64,000 bases of DNA from Zymomonas mobilis (GTDB lineage Bacteria > Pseudomonadota > Alphaproteobacteria > Sphingomonadales > Sphingomonadaceae): the NCBI RefSeq assembly GCF_006715975.1, contig NZ_VFOF01000001.1:506001-570000 (forward strand). Direction: 5' to 3'. Below, piece after piece: positions 44,266-53,939 of this stretch. The notes under the pieces are model-generated. The model saw nothing but the letters and a program-made list of their open reading frames with translations, made no database searches and had not been told where the DNA came from. The translations under genes and the position numbers were made by a program. Within the stretch, counting starts at the first letter, position 1. Every line of letters begins with the position of its first letter.

Positions 44266-45318
44266 ATGAAATCAGCGCGTTTTTTAGCTGATCGGGCTGT
44301 TGTATTGTTATTAGGTGTCGCGGTCGGATCAGCCATAGGCTACGCTTTCGGTTCATCGGGGAAATCCGGTGAAGTGCCTGTGCCGCCCTCTACCCAGTCG
44401 GTCACTTCTCTTGACAACAAAGGTTATACAACGGGTCAGGCTGAACCCGATCAACCTGTTGTCGCTAATTCTGTGACAGCGGCAGAAAATCCAACGATAC
44501 CGGAGAATACATCCGGCGAAGCGTATAAACCTTTCGTGCCACCGCATTCGGCTTTACCTCCCGAACCCTCAAGCGCAAATTTGAATCAGCGCTTAGCGCA
44601 AGGTGAACCCCTGCGAGTTGGGGTGTTCGGTGACAGTTATGGTGATGGGCTTTGGTCGGCTCTTTATCGTTTGTTGCCCGCCAAAGAAGGCTATCGCGTT
44701 TTAAAATTCAGCCAGCAATCAACCGGCTTTACCCGTTATCAAAGTCAGAATGTCGAAGAAAAGGCAAAGGCTGATTTGGTAAGCCAGCCAGTGGATATTG
44801 CGGTTATCTGTTTTGGTGCGAATGATGTTCAAGGCGTTTTAGTCGGGCATCATGCAGCACCCTTGCTCAGCGCAGAATGGCGACAAGTCATTGGTGACCG
44901 GATAGAAAGTTTCGTCACGATGCTGCGACAAAAGGGGATCAGTGTTTATTGGGTTGGTTTGCCCGTTATGCGCAAACCCGATTTTGATGCCAGTATCAGT
45001 AGTATGAATAGCTTTTATACCGCCGAAATGGCCAAGTTAAATGTTCCCTTTATCGAGACACGTTCGTTAACAGTGGACGAAAATGGGCAATATTCGCCTT
45101 ATCTTATGGATGGCGTAAATGAGGCATCTAAAAAAATGACATTGATGCGGGCTAATGACGGGGTGCATATGTCAATGACCGGATATGTAAGGTTAAGCCG
45201 TGGCTTGGCTTCGCAAATTCGTCATTTTGCTGATCAGCATCGTCAGAAAGAGCCGAATACGCCAGCCTCGAATGAAGCAGCCACTGCTGTGACCCGTGGA
45301 AAAGAAGTGAACCGGTGA
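44266..45318 (+). CDS. Membrane-anchored SGNH hydrolase/acyltransferase, DUF459-like
   Basis: This 350-residue protein starts at ATG 44266 (GGGAG upstream), giving an N-terminal membrane anchor (about 10-28), then a Pro/Ser-rich periplasmic linker to about 110. The SGNH domain is complete: GDSY (Ser124), GAND (184-187) and DGVH (Asp298, His301). Next to an MBOAT gene it probably transfers or removes acyl (acetyl) groups on a surface polymer in the periplasm. Its stop overlaps the GTG of the next gene. Confidence 0.82.
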   Translation: MKSARFLADRAVVLLLGVAVGSAIGYAFGSSGKSGEVPVPPSTQSVTSLDNKGYTTGQAEPDQPVVANSVTAAENPTIPENTSGEAYKPFVPPHSALPPEPSSANLNQRLAQGEPLRVGVFGDSYGDGLWSALYRLLPAKEGYRVLKFSQQSTGFTRYQSQNVEEKAKADLVSQPVDIAVICFGANDVQGVLVGHHAAPLLSAEWRQVIGDRIESFVTMLRQKGISVYWVGLPVMRKPDFDASISSMNSFYTAEMAKLNVPFIETRSLTVDENGQYSPYLMDGVNEASKKMTLMRANDGVHMSMTGYVRLSRGLASQIRHFADQHRQKEPNTPASNEAATAVTRGKEVNR

Positions 45319-46886
45319 AACGCCCGATTTCATTAAAATTAGCTCTTGCCCTGACATCTGTTCTCGCTTCCTGTGCTTTTGTGGCGCGCGCTGTTGCGCC
45401 TACGGCATCGGCATCATCCTCTCCTGTTATCGGGGTGCCTTTCACGCCCCCCGAAACGCCGAACGCTTTAAGAAATCCTGAAGTAATCCTGCCTTTTTTC
45501 AAAAAATTGGCAGAAGCCCCGCATGGCAAGCATGTCAAACCACTGCACATCTTGCAGATTGGAGACAGTCATACAGCAGGGGATTCTATTTCTGGGGCGT
45601 GGCGTTCTATTCTGCAAAATCGCTATGGATCAGGTGGGCGTGGAATTTTAGCACCTGGTATTCCTTATAAAGGATATATCGCCCATGGGGTGCATGTCTC
45701 GATGTCGGACGGGTGGAATATCGGTTCGATTTTTGGTTCCCGTTACAGCAGCGATATGCCGCCTGTCGGATTTAGCGGTTTTAATCTGACTTCGCATAAA
45801 AATGGTGCCCAGATTTCATTGGATAGCGGCATTGAAGAAGCTTTCAACCGCTTTACGGTCTGCGGTCTTGCCAAGGCAGGAGCTGGAATTGTTGTGGTCT
45901 CGATGGGGGGACAATTTCAGCGGGTCGATTTTAATAGCGATTGGTCGCATACCCAATGCGTCACGTTAACGAGCGACATGCCGCAGGTTCATGCCGATGT
46001 TGTTGCCGCCGAAGGACCTATCACCTTAACATCTTGGGCAAGTTTTCGCGATAATGGCGGAGTCGCTGTTTCTAATTTAGGTGTTGTCGGTTCCCAATTA
46101 ATCCATTTGCAGAGAAGTAGCGATCAGGTCATTGCAACAGAATTGAAGGTTTATCACCCTGATTTGATCGTTTTGGCTTTCGGCACAAATGAAGGCTTTT
46201 CACCCTTCTTTGACCCCAGCGCTTTTGAATCTATTTTGCGTGCGCAAATTTCAAGAATACGCCGTTTGTCGGGCGATGTGCCTATTTTGATGTTGGGCGC
46301 GCCGGATGCTTCCAGCCGGCGTGAGGAAATGCTGCATAATACACCCGGTGTTTCACCTCCGCTTTGTTCCGAGCCGATTCCTTCCGATAATTTTGCTGTG
46401 ACAACGATGCCCAACTCAGCAATTGGTAGCACGCATAACCCCGCATCCAGCAATGCTGCCCAACCAAAGGGGGTTGATGCTGTGATGTCGACGCTTCGCC
46501 AGCAAGGCGTTTTTGGTTCTGATGGAAATGGCCCAGACGTATCCCAGCCTCCGGGGAATGATGCAAATTCAGTACAAAATACGCTGCCGAATGTTGTGCC
46601 TTCCTCTAACGTCATCTGGAAGGTGACAACCCATCCGTTATTCCCGCCTGCAGGTCTTGCTGCGGTTCGTCGGGTTCAACAGCGGGTTGCTTCTCAGCTT
46701 GGTATTGCCTTTTGGGATTGGCATGCCCGTATGGGAGGGGATTGCGCCGCCGTTCGTTGGGGAAAAGCCTATCCTTCCTTGATGCGGCGTGATTATGTCC
46801 ATTATACATCCTTGGGTGGACAAATTATCGCAAACCGTCTGGATAACGATATAAAAAACGCTATGGATCAATCCTCGGCGCGATAG
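45315..46886 (+). CDS. SGNH-type acyltransferase/esterase, probable lipoprotein
   Basis: The 523-residue protein has a signal sequence ending in LASC (Cys20), a plausible lipobox, then an SGNH domain: ILQIGDSHTAG (Ser85), AFGTNEGF (block III) and DYVH (Asp493, His496). The middle contains a long insertion rich in Ser, Pro and Asn (about 330-420). It starts at GTG overlapping the previous stop. The two SGNH proteins in one operon with an MBOAT gene suggest a chain of acyl transfer across the membrane. Confidence 0.78.
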   Translation: MKRPISLKLALALTSVLASCAFVARAVAPTASASSSPVIGVPFTPPETPNALRNPEVILPFFKKLAEAPHGKHVKPLHILQIGDSHTAGDSISGAWRSILQNRYGSGGRGILAPGIPYKGYIAHGVHVSMSDGWNIGSIFGSRYSSDMPPVGFSGFNLTSHKNGAQISLDSGIEEAFNRFTVCGLAKAGAGIVVVSMGGQFQRVDFNSDWSHTQCVTLTSDMPQVHADVVAAEGPITLTSWASFRDNGGVAVSNLGVVGSQLIHLQRSSDQVIATELKVYHPDLIVLAFGTNEGFSPFFDPSAFESILRAQISRIRRLSGDVPILMLGAPDASSRREEMLHNTPGVSPPLCSEPIPSDNFAVTTMPNSAIGSTHNPASSNAAQPKGVDAVMSTLRQQGVFGSDGNGPDVSQPPGNDANSVQNTLPNVVPSSNVIWKVTTHPLFPPAGLAAVRRVQQRVASQLGIAFWDWHARMGGDCAAVRWGKAYPSLMRRDYVHYTSLGGQIIANRLDNDIKNAMDQSSAR

Positions 46887-46922
46887 AGCCCATTATTAAT
46901 GGGCAAGATTTAGGTTCCAAGA

Positions 46923-48329
46923 ATGCTTTTTCCGACTTTGACTTTTGGTTTATTTTTTCTGGTCGTCTTTTCCATAGCTTGCTGTTTTAGAGGCAGTAAT
47001 GACTGGCGAAAAATAGCGCTGTTGATCGCAAGCTGGTTTTTCTATGGTTGGTGGGATTGGCGTTTTGTAGCCCTGTTGATCTTGTCTGCTTTATTCAACT
47101 GGGGCATGGCCGCGTTTTTATCCCATTACGAAGGCAAAGCCCGTAAGCGGATTATGGTTGCCGGTATTATCGGCAACGTGTCTATTCTGGCTTTCTTTAA
47201 ATATTATGCTTTTTTGCTCAACCAGATAGCCGCTTTTTGTGGGGTGTTGGGATATGCCCCGCATTTACCGTTTATGGAAATTGTACTGCCTGTCGGGGTC
47301 AGCTTTTTTACTTTCCAAGGCATGTCTTATCTGGTTGATGTCGAAAAAAAGAAAGTGCCGCCGGCCTCTTTGGGAGACATTTTGCTGCTAATGTCTTTCT
47401 TTCCCCATTTGGTTGCAGGGCCGATTGTTCGGGCATCAGAGCTTTTGCCGCAATTTAAAACGGTACCGCCTTTTGAAAAGTCAAAGATATCAATGGCTTT
47501 GCTCCTCATTATTTGGGGGCTGTTTAAGAAAGCCGTTATTGCTTCGGAACTTTCAACGCAATTAGTGGATCCAGTCTTTTTTGATCCATCAACCCATTCA
47601 CGTTTAGAGCTGATTATGGCGGCCTATGGTTATGCCGCACAGATTTATTGTGATTTTTCAGCCTATAGTGACATGGCCATCGGGTTGGCGGCGTTATTAG
47701 GTTATCGTTTCCCAATCAACTTTAATCAGCCTTATCGAGCCGCCTCATTACAGGATTTTTGGCGCCGCTGGCATATCAGTCTTTCGTCATGGTTGCGTGA
47801 TTATGTCTATATCGGTTGGTTAGGTGGTAATCGGCGAGGTGCTTTTAGAACATATTTCAACCTTTTCATAACCATGCTGATTGGTGGGTTATGGCATGGT
47901 GCCAATATGACCTTTGTTATCTGGGGCGCGCTGCATGGCGGTGTTCTTGCCTGTGAACGCCTTTGGAGCAGAATAAAGCCCTCAAGTTGGCCGAGCTTGC
48001 CTGTCTGGATACGAACTGTCTTTACGTTCCATATTGTCGTTGTTGGGTGGATATTTTTTAGAGCCGATAGCTTTTCGTCGGCGGTTAATTACCTGCAGAA
48101 TATGATGCAAGGTGCATGGACGGCAGGGCAGGTGACACCGTTAATGGGGCTTTTGGTCTTATTCGGGCTTCTGATTCATTTCTTGCCTCGCGAAACGATG
48201 ACTCATATCGCGTTAAAAATGAAAAACTGGCCAGCATGGTCTGTTGGCATTGCGATTGCTGTTTTGATTTTGGTTATCGATGCCATGCGCTACGAAGGCG
48301 TGGCGCCCTTTATTTATTACCAGTTTTAA
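46923..48329 (+). CDS. MBOAT-family O-acyltransferase (AlgI/PatA-like)
   Basis: This 468-residue protein has about ten membrane segments and the MBOAT signatures: LPVGVSFFTFQGMSYLVDV, DFSAYSDMAIGLA, FWRRWHISLSSWLRDYVYI and the invariant His in GGLWHGAN (His325). Such proteins pass acetyl or other acyl groups from cytoplasmic donors across the membrane for modification of alginate, peptidoglycan or other polymers by SGNH partners. The neighbouring SGNH genes provide the periplasmic half. The substrate is unknown. Confidence 0.93.
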   Translation: MLFPTLTFGLFFLVVFSIACCFRGSNDWRKIALLIASWFFYGWWDWRFVALLILSALFNWGMAAFLSHYEGKARKRIMVAGIIGNVSILAFFKYYAFLLNQIAAFCGVLGYAPHLPFMEIVLPVGVSFFTFQGMSYLVDVEKKKVPPASLGDILLLMSFFPHLVAGPIVRASELLPQFKTVPPFEKSKISMALLLIIWGLFKKAVIASELSTQLVDPVFFDPSTHSRLELIMAAYGYAAQIYCDFSAYSDMAIGLAALLGYRFPINFNQPYRAASLQDFWRRWHISLSSWLRDYVYIGWLGGNRRGAFRTYFNLFITMLIGGLWHGANMTFVIWGALHGGVLACERLWSRIKPSSWPSLPVWIRTVFTFHIVVVGWIFFRADSFSSAVNYLQNMMQGAWTAGQVTPLMGLLVLFGLLIHFLPRETMTHIALKMKNWPAWSVGIAIAVLILVIDAMRYEGVAPFIYYQF

Positions 48330-48346
48330 TAGGGAAGGGATGATAC

Positions 48347-48676
48347 GTGATGCGTAACGACTTTTCACCGATAGACTTACCGACCAATATCAATGACCGG
48401 AAACGGGCTGGCTTATGGACAGGGATGGTTATTTCGACAGCAAGCTTGTTGTTGGCACTTTTAAATGCGGAGGCTGTTGCTGATTGGGCAGATGCCTTGG
48501 CACCTACCGCATGGACAGCCCCGATTGTAGCAACGGCGGATAGCTGGCGCGATATGACGGTAAAAACCGGTCTTTCTGCGCCGAGAGATTTTCTACACCG
48601 TTATTGGAAGAAGCTAGAAGCGCTTCATTTTTCAAATCAGGAAGGTGAGGAGGCTGTTCAGCCTCCTGAATCGTAA
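48347..48676 (+). CDS. Small membrane-anchored accessory protein of the acylation cluster
   Basis: The 109-residue protein has one membrane helix (about 22-40), then an extracytoplasmic segment (ADWADALAPTAWTAPIVATADSWRDM) ending in an acidic tail. The start is GTG 48347 or the next ATG 48350. The last segment resembles N-terminal regions of SGNH proteins in other MBOAT operons, from which I infer a docking or adaptor role; this is weak evidence. It follows the MBOAT gene by 17 bases. Confidence 0.6.
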   Translation: MMRNDFSPIDLPTNINDRKRAGLWTGMVISTASLLLALLNAEAVADWADALAPTAWTAPIVATADSWRDMTVKTGLSAPRDFLHRYWKKLEALHFSNQEGEEAVQPPES

Positions 48677-48679
48677 AGA

Positions 48680-49330
48680 TTAACGATAGAAAACGTGGCT
48701 ACCTAACGCATTAACGCGCGTGCGCGTTTTGAAGAAGTGGTTAGGAGCCTGAGAGTTCGCATGATAGAATAAAGCACCTTTCGTAAGGTCTTCACTGCTA
48801 CCGGTTAAAACTTCATGAGCGATTTCGATTGCTTTTTGCCAACGACGATCCTGACGAGGTGGCGTGTAACGTGTGGTATCGAAAAACTGTCCGGGTTGAT
48901 TGGTAACGCCGCAAACGGTTTGCGGGAAACGTCCACCGGCTTCTGCCCGATTTAAAATCAGTTGCGCAATTGCAATCTGGCCTTCACGGGGCTGATTGGC
49001 AGCCTCATGGTAAACAACTTTGGCCATGCACATCGTTTGTGTGCCTTCGGATTGTTGTTCCAATTCATCAGCCGAGAGATTTTCACTATCTTCAGAATAA
49101 TCAGCTGATTTGGCCAATGCCTGTCGGGCATGATTGGCTACAGTGTCGTTATTATGCTCAAAAGTCGAATTGGCTACGGGCTGGCTTTTTGCAATCGCAA
49201 TATTGCTAGCCAAGGTTACGCCCAAAGGAAGGGCGGCAGCTATGGCCTGATGTGCCGGAAAGGTGATGGCGGCTACAGGTAAAATAAATTTTGCCCATTT
49301 TTTACAAAATAAATGTCCTAAAGCGGACAT
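48680..49330 (-). CDS. SleB-type cell-wall hydrolase
   Basis: The 216-residue protein has an N-terminal membrane/signal segment and a C-terminal hydrolase-2 (SleB/CwlJ) domain from about residue 95: CMAKVVYHEAANQPREGQIA, VILNRAE-type segment and GVTNQPGQF...ALFYHA. It would cleave cortex-type or modified peptidoglycan in the periplasm. I start at ATG 49330, where GGAG sits six bases upstream; GTG 49369 and ATG 49342 have none. It converges on the acylation cluster. Confidence 0.86.
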   Translation of the reverse strand: MSALGHLFCKKWAKFILPVAAITFPAHQAIAAALPLGVTLASNIAIAKSQPVANSTFEHNNDTVANHARQALAKSADYSEDSENLSADELEQQSEGTQTMCMAKVVYHEAANQPREGQIAIAQLILNRAEAGGRFPQTVCGVTNQPGQFFDTTRYTPPRQDRRWQKAIEIAHEVLTGSSEDLTKGALFYHANSQAPNHFFKTRTRVNALGSHVFYR

Positions 49331-49803
49331 CGACAACTCCATAACCTGCGCAATTTTCGGCTGACCCACATAAATAATGCAAGAATATCGTTAATCTTGG
49401 GACAGCAGAATAATCACGTCTTGCCGACCTAATAGCATCCAAGATGGATGAATTAAGTGGCCGTCTTCTTGGTGGCGCTCTATTTCCCCTTGGTCAATCC
49501 ATCGGAACTTTTTACAAGGCTGTCCGTTTCTTTGCTGCGGTAAATTGCAGTGGTTATTTGATCCGGACGAATGGATTTTTCAATTTTTGTCATTGAAAGA
49601 CTCAATGAAAGGGTGGGGTCGCTATAACGGCTCGATCTATTTTTTTCTATAATTTTTCTAGAAAAAGGCCTGTTCTCAAGAGGGCGTGCCTGATTACCCC
49701 CTTCAAAAGTCGAATTTAGCTGTTTTTTTTGAAAAAAATGAAAAAAAATTCAAATAGTTCTTGACGGCATAGCCAACCTCGCTTAGAGGACTGGCCATCC
49801 CAA
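49331..49803. other. Intergenic region before tRNA-Asp
   Basis: About 470 bases with poly-T/A runs near 49,640-49,750. Apart from the tRNA promoter at 49761-49788, I see no gene or convincing hairpin. Confidence 0.5.
49761..49788 (+). promoter_or_regulatory. Promoter of tRNA-Asp
   Basis: TTGACG at 49761-49766 and TTAGAG at 49783-49788 with a 16-base spacer, 15 bases before the tRNA; the tRNA-Gln gene has the same layout. Confidence 0.6.
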
Positions 49804-49880
<77 letters not shown>

Positions 49881-50176
49881 TTTTTTATGGCGCTTCCTTA
49901 GGGTTTATGCTTTTCCTCAATAAAGCAGCCTCTGCTGTTCAAGCAAGAATATTTCCCCACAAAATTAATTTTTTAGATAGCGTCCGTTCATAGATTGGGC
50001 GATACTACGTTCTAAGAATTTAAGTGATAATTTCTTAATATCAGCCATTGACGGCTTTCTCTCTTTATCCGAGACGTTATCTGCTTAAATCTTTGTGAAG
50101 ACAAAAAGACACCCTATAAACTTAGCGGCTCAAAATAACTGATTCGCCTTGAGCTTTAAGGTGTTACTGTTGATTG

Positions 50177-50941
50177 ATGTTGGAGACGATCTTGGCTGAC
50201 CTGCCACATAACAGCAACGATAACCAAAATACGTTACAGACGGCTTCTGAAACGAGTGATCAGACAAAAGAGCCGTTTTGTGCCACACATCGTCGGTGTA
50301 TTACGGCCTCTATTATAGCAATTCTGCTGCTGGTCGGCATTGGTGGCATAGGCTGTTGGTTATATCATCGTCATAAACAAGAGGCGATCAATAGCCGTGG
50401 AGATGCTTTGGCTGCAGCGATTGCGCCAGTTATCCAAGGTGGGCAAGTAAAAGACGTTGCTACGCTGGACAAGCTGATTGCATCTGGTGATCCTGTCTAT
50501 GCCAATCTTGGCCGTTTTCTGAAGGCGGGCGTTTTTGCTGACAAAGGCGATGTTAAAAGCGCCACAGCTTTATATCAGACCGTTTTAAATGATCCGGCAG
50601 CAGGTGACATCTTACATGCCGTTGCGACTTTACATTTAAGCGCGATCGAAATGGATACGGTTCCACCTGAAAATGTGATTAAGCGGCTTCAGCCTTTGGT
50701 TGCACCCGGTAGCCGTTGGTTAGGCAGTGCCGGCGAAATGCAGGCAGCGGCTTATTTGAAAGAAAATAAACCGGAACAGGCTGTTAAAATTTATCAGAGA
50801 ATAGCTTCCGACACGTCTGTTCCTGAAGATATCCGTGAGCGTGCAAAATCACTTGCTAATTCTTACGCCGATATACTGGGTAACGATAAAGAAAAGCCGG
50901 GCAATCCGGTAGCAACGACACCAGCGTCGGACAAAAAATAA
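50177..50941 (+). CDS. YfgM-like tetratricopeptide membrane protein
   Basis: This protein of about 254 residues has a short cytosolic N-terminus, one membrane helix (about 40-60) and a periplasmic TPR-like region (AAAIAPVIQGGQVKDVATLD; LKENKPEQAVKIYQRIA). It sits directly before bamB, as yfgM does in many Proteobacteria, where YfgM assists periplasmic folding together with the Sec translocon. The start may instead be TTG 50192, which has GGAGA properly spaced upstream; the N-terminal part is not conserved either way. Confidence 0.8.
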   Translation: MLETILADLPHNSNDNQNTLQTASETSDQTKEPFCATHRRCITASIIAILLLVGIGGIGCWLYHRHKQEAINSRGDALAAAIAPVIQGGQVKDVATLDKLIASGDPVYANLGRFLKAGVFADKGDVKSATALYQTVLNDPAAGDILHAVATLHLSAIEMDTVPPENVIKRLQPLVAPGSRWLGSAGEMQAAAYLKENKPEQAVKIYQRIASDTSVPEDIRERAKSLANSYADILGNDKEKPGNPVATTPASDKK

Positions 50942-50962
50942 GAGTAGCTGGGGATAACGTTA

Positions 50963-52447
50963 ATGGCAAATTGGTTGAGCAAGACACGTCTGTTGAGACA
51001 TGTTGCAATGGGTTGTATCTGCGTCTTTTCCGTCGCGTCCTGCAACATGGCAAAAGAAAATAAGCCGAAAACTCCGCTTATCGGCGAACGCACCCCTATT
51101 CTTATGACCGAAAATGGGGTCGATATTGACCCTGGTCTAGCTTCAGTTGCCGTGACGGTTCCTGATCCCTTCTCGAATGAAGCATGGGAACAGCCGGGTG
51201 GTAATGCCGAAAAATCAATGGGGCATTTGGCGCTGGGTAAGGCTACGACCCGTATCTGGCAGGCAAAGATCGGTGGCGGCAGCACCCGTGCCCGAATGGC
51301 CTCAGGCCCTGTTATTGCCGATGGTCGGTTATACGTTGTTGATACCCGTGCTCATCTTTATGCTTTTGATGCCGATAGCGGGAAGCTGCTTTGGAAAAAG
51401 ATGGTCGGTGATGGCCATGACATTATCAAGAGCATTCACATTGATGATGAAAATGAAGAGCCTTTACCCGCGCCCAAACGTTCGGACAAACAAGCCTATA
51501 GTTTATGGCTGAGAGCCGAAAAGATTAGAATAAAGAATAAAAAACCACGGCGGGGCAGCGGTAACGGTGCCGCAATGTTTGGCGGTGGTGTCAGTGTTGA
51601 CGGTGATCGGCTATTTGCGACCTCCGGTATCGGGGACGTGGCCGCTTTCGATGCCAAAACCGGAAAACAGCTTTGGATTAAGCGTCCTGGTGGTCCTTTG
51701 CGTGGCGCTCCAGGTGTGGGGCTTGGAAATTTATACGTCATTTCTCGTGACAATCAGATTTTTGCTTTGTCTGAAGATACCGGTGAAGTGCAGTGGTCTG
51801 ATGCGGCGACCTTGGAAACGACCGCTATTTTTGGTGCTGCCGCGCCTTCTATTTCACACGGAACGGTGATTGCCGGATTCTCTTCTGGAGAGTTAAACGC
51901 CTATCGTTATGAAAATGGCTACGAGGTGTGGCAGGATGCCTTGTCTCGTACCAGTATTTCTACCACAGTTGGTAGTTTGTCCGATATTGACGCTTTCCCT
52001 GTGATTGATTCTGGCCATGTCTATGCCGTTGGACAGGGTGGTCGGATGGTCGCCGTCGATTTATATACCAGCCAGCGTCTGTGGGAACTTAACATATCCG
52101 GATTTTCGACCCCATGGGTGGCCGGACAATGGATCTTTGTTGTGACGATGGACGCGAAATTGCTCGCCATTCAACGGACAACAGGTCATATCCGCTGGAT
52201 GAGTGAACTAAAAGCTTGGGCTAATCCGGCTAAAAAAACAGGGCCGATCAATTGGAACGGGCCAGTCCTTGCTGGTGGTCGCCTTATCCTTACTAATAAC
52301 CGCGGAGAGGTTGTCGAAGTCGATCCGACTGATGGTCAGATGATTTCCAGACGTCGTGTCGGTCTGCCTATGGTTGTAACCCCTGTTGTTGCCCGCGATA
52401 AGCTATATTTGTTGGGCGAAAATGGTCAGTTACAGGCATGGCGTTGA
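50963..52447 (+). CDS. bamB: Outer-membrane assembly lipoprotein BamB
   Basis: The 494-residue PQQ-type beta-propeller lipoprotein has lipobox VASC (Cys27) and repeated blade signatures such as LYAFDADSGKLLWKK, VAAFDAKTGKQLWIKR and LLAIQRTTGHIRW. It scaffolds the BAM complex that inserts outer-membrane proteins. It is longer than E. coli BamB because of a basic insert near residues 165-195 (SLWLRAEKIRIKNKKPRRGS). It lies between the YfgM-like gene and der, the same order as in many Proteobacteria. Confidence 0.92.
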   Translation: MANWLSKTRLLRHVAMGCICVFSVASCNMAKENKPKTPLIGERTPILMTENGVDIDPGLASVAVTVPDPFSNEAWEQPGGNAEKSMGHLALGKATTRIWQAKIGGGSTRARMASGPVIADGRLYVVDTRAHLYAFDADSGKLLWKKMVGDGHDIIKSIHIDDENEEPLPAPKRSDKQAYSLWLRAEKIRIKNKKPRRGSGNGAAMFGGGVSVDGDRLFATSGIGDVAAFDAKTGKQLWIKRPGGPLRGAPGVGLGNLYVISRDNQIFALSEDTGEVQWSDAATLETTAIFGAAAPSISHGTVIAGFSSGELNAYRYENGYEVWQDALSRTSISTTVGSLSDIDAFPVIDSGHVYAVGQGGRMVAVDLYTSQRLWELNISGFSTPWVAGQWIFVVTMDAKLLAIQRTTGHIRWMSELKAWANPAKKTGPINWNGPVLAGGRLILTNNRGEVVEVDPTDGQMISRRRVGLPMVVTPVVARDKLYLLGENGQLQAWR

Positions 52448-52513
52448 TCCGCAGTGAAGTTAGGTTATTCCCCGTTATTTTAAGTGAGTTTTTGCTCACA
52501 ATAGGAAGATAAT

Positions 52514-53878
52514 ATGTCAAGCGTTGCCATTATTGGCCGCCCGAATGTCGGAAAGTCCACTTTATTTAATAGATTGGTTGGAAAAAGACTGGCTCTGGTT
52601 GATGATCGGCCAGGTGTTACCCGTGACCGTCGCGAAGGGGACGCCGATCTTATCGGAATGCCTTTTCGGGTCATTGATACGGCTGGTTTCGAAGATGAAG
52701 ATCCAGATAGCCTTCCGGGAAGAATGCGTGTTCAGACGGAAGCCGCCGTCAAAGAATGTGACGTTGCTTTATTTGTAATTGATGCGCGGCAGGGCATAAC
52801 GCCTCTTGATGAGGAAATTGCCCGCTGGTTGAGAGTATTGGGCAAACCTGTCATTGTCCTTGCCAATAAATGCGAAGGAAAGGGCGGTGAAGCTGGCCTT
52901 CTGGAAGCCTATGCTTTGGGCTTTGGGGAGCCGCTTCCTTTTTCGGCCGAGCATGGCGAAGGTATCGTTGGTTTATTTCAGGAATTACGGCCTTTCATTG
53001 AAGGTAGTGCTGTTGTAGCAGAACAACCTTCTGAAGATGAAGACGTAGAAAAAACCGAAGAAGAAGTTGACCTGTCGCCTTTACAATTGGCGATTGTTGG
53101 TCGTCCAAATGCAGGTAAGTCGACGCTTATTAATCGCCTTATTGGTTCAGATCGCCTGATTACGGGTCCTGAAGCTGGTATTACCCGCGATTCCATCGCG
53201 ATTGATTGGTCATGGCAAGGTCGTCCCGTCCGCTTGGTTGATACGGCTGGATTGCGGAAAAAAGCGCGTGTTGTCGATAAAATGGAACGTTTATCTGTCA
53301 TGGATACGTTCCGCACTATTGATTATGCCGAAGTCGTCGTCTTGTTGCTTGACGCCACCCAAGGCCTTGAAGGTCAGGATTTACGGATTGCTGATCGTGT
53401 CCTTGAAGAAGGCCGCAGTTTGATCATCGCCATTAACAAATGGGATATGGTCGAAAGTCCTTCTGCTTTCTTACAAGCCATTCGCCAAGGGTTGGATGAT
53501 GGTTTGGCACAGGTAAAGGGTGTGCCTCTCATTACCATTTCGGCTTTAACCGGACGTGGTATAGATCCTTTGTTGAAGGCTGCTTTTGAAACAAGAAAAG
53601 CATGGAGCCGCCGTGTTTCGACAGGGCAGCTTAATCGCTGGCTTATTCGGGCTATTGCACATCATTCCCCGCCAGCTCCGGGTGGTAAAAGAATTAAATT
53701 GCGTTATCTAACGCAAATTAAGACGCGGCCACCGACGTTTGTTTTATTTGGAACGCGCGTAGATCAATTGCCGACAAGCTATGAGCGTTATCTTATAAAT
53801 AGTTTACGGTCAGATTTGGGTTTTGGATCAGTTCCGATCCGGCTGCATTTCCGAGCGCCGGATAATCCTTTCGATTGA
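52514..53878 (+). CDS. der: Ribosome-assembly GTPase Der (EngA)
   Basis: The 454-residue protein has two GTPase domains, GRPNVGKST (8-16) and GRPNAGKST (about 195-203), each with DTAG and NK-D motifs (ANKCE, INKWD). A C-terminal KH-like domain follows (IKLRYLTQIKTRPPTFVLFG). It matures 50S subunits. The start has AGGAAG. A strong terminator follows. Confidence 0.97.
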   Translation: MSSVAIIGRPNVGKSTLFNRLVGKRLALVDDRPGVTRDRREGDADLIGMPFRVIDTAGFEDEDPDSLPGRMRVQTEAAVKECDVALFVIDARQGITPLDEEIARWLRVLGKPVIVLANKCEGKGGEAGLLEAYALGFGEPLPFSAEHGEGIVGLFQELRPFIEGSAVVAEQPSEDEDVEKTEEEVDLSPLQLAIVGRPNAGKSTLINRLIGSDRLITGPEAGITRDSIAIDWSWQGRPVRLVDTAGLRKKARVVDKMERLSVMDTFRTIDYAEVVVLLLDATQGLEGQDLRIADRVLEEGRSLIIAINKWDMVESPSAFLQAIRQGLDDGLAQVKGVPLITISALTGRGIDPLLKAAFETRKAWSRRVSTGQLNRWLIRAIAHHSPPAPGGKRIKLRYLTQIKTRPPTFVLFGTRVDQLPTSYERYLINSLRSDLGFGSVPIRLHFRAPDNPFD

Positions 53879-53883
53879 TTTGG

Positions 53884-53923
53884 ATTTAAAAAAAGCTTCC
53901 TGATTTCTCAGGAAGCTTTTTTT
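53884..53923. terminator. Bidirectional terminator between der and fhs
   Basis: Long stem AAAAAAAGCTTCCTGA / TCAGGAAGCTTTTTTT with loop TTTC, followed by T tract on the plus strand; also serves fhs on the minus strand. Confidence 0.9.
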
Positions 53924-53939
53924 GTAGAAGTTGCTTGAA

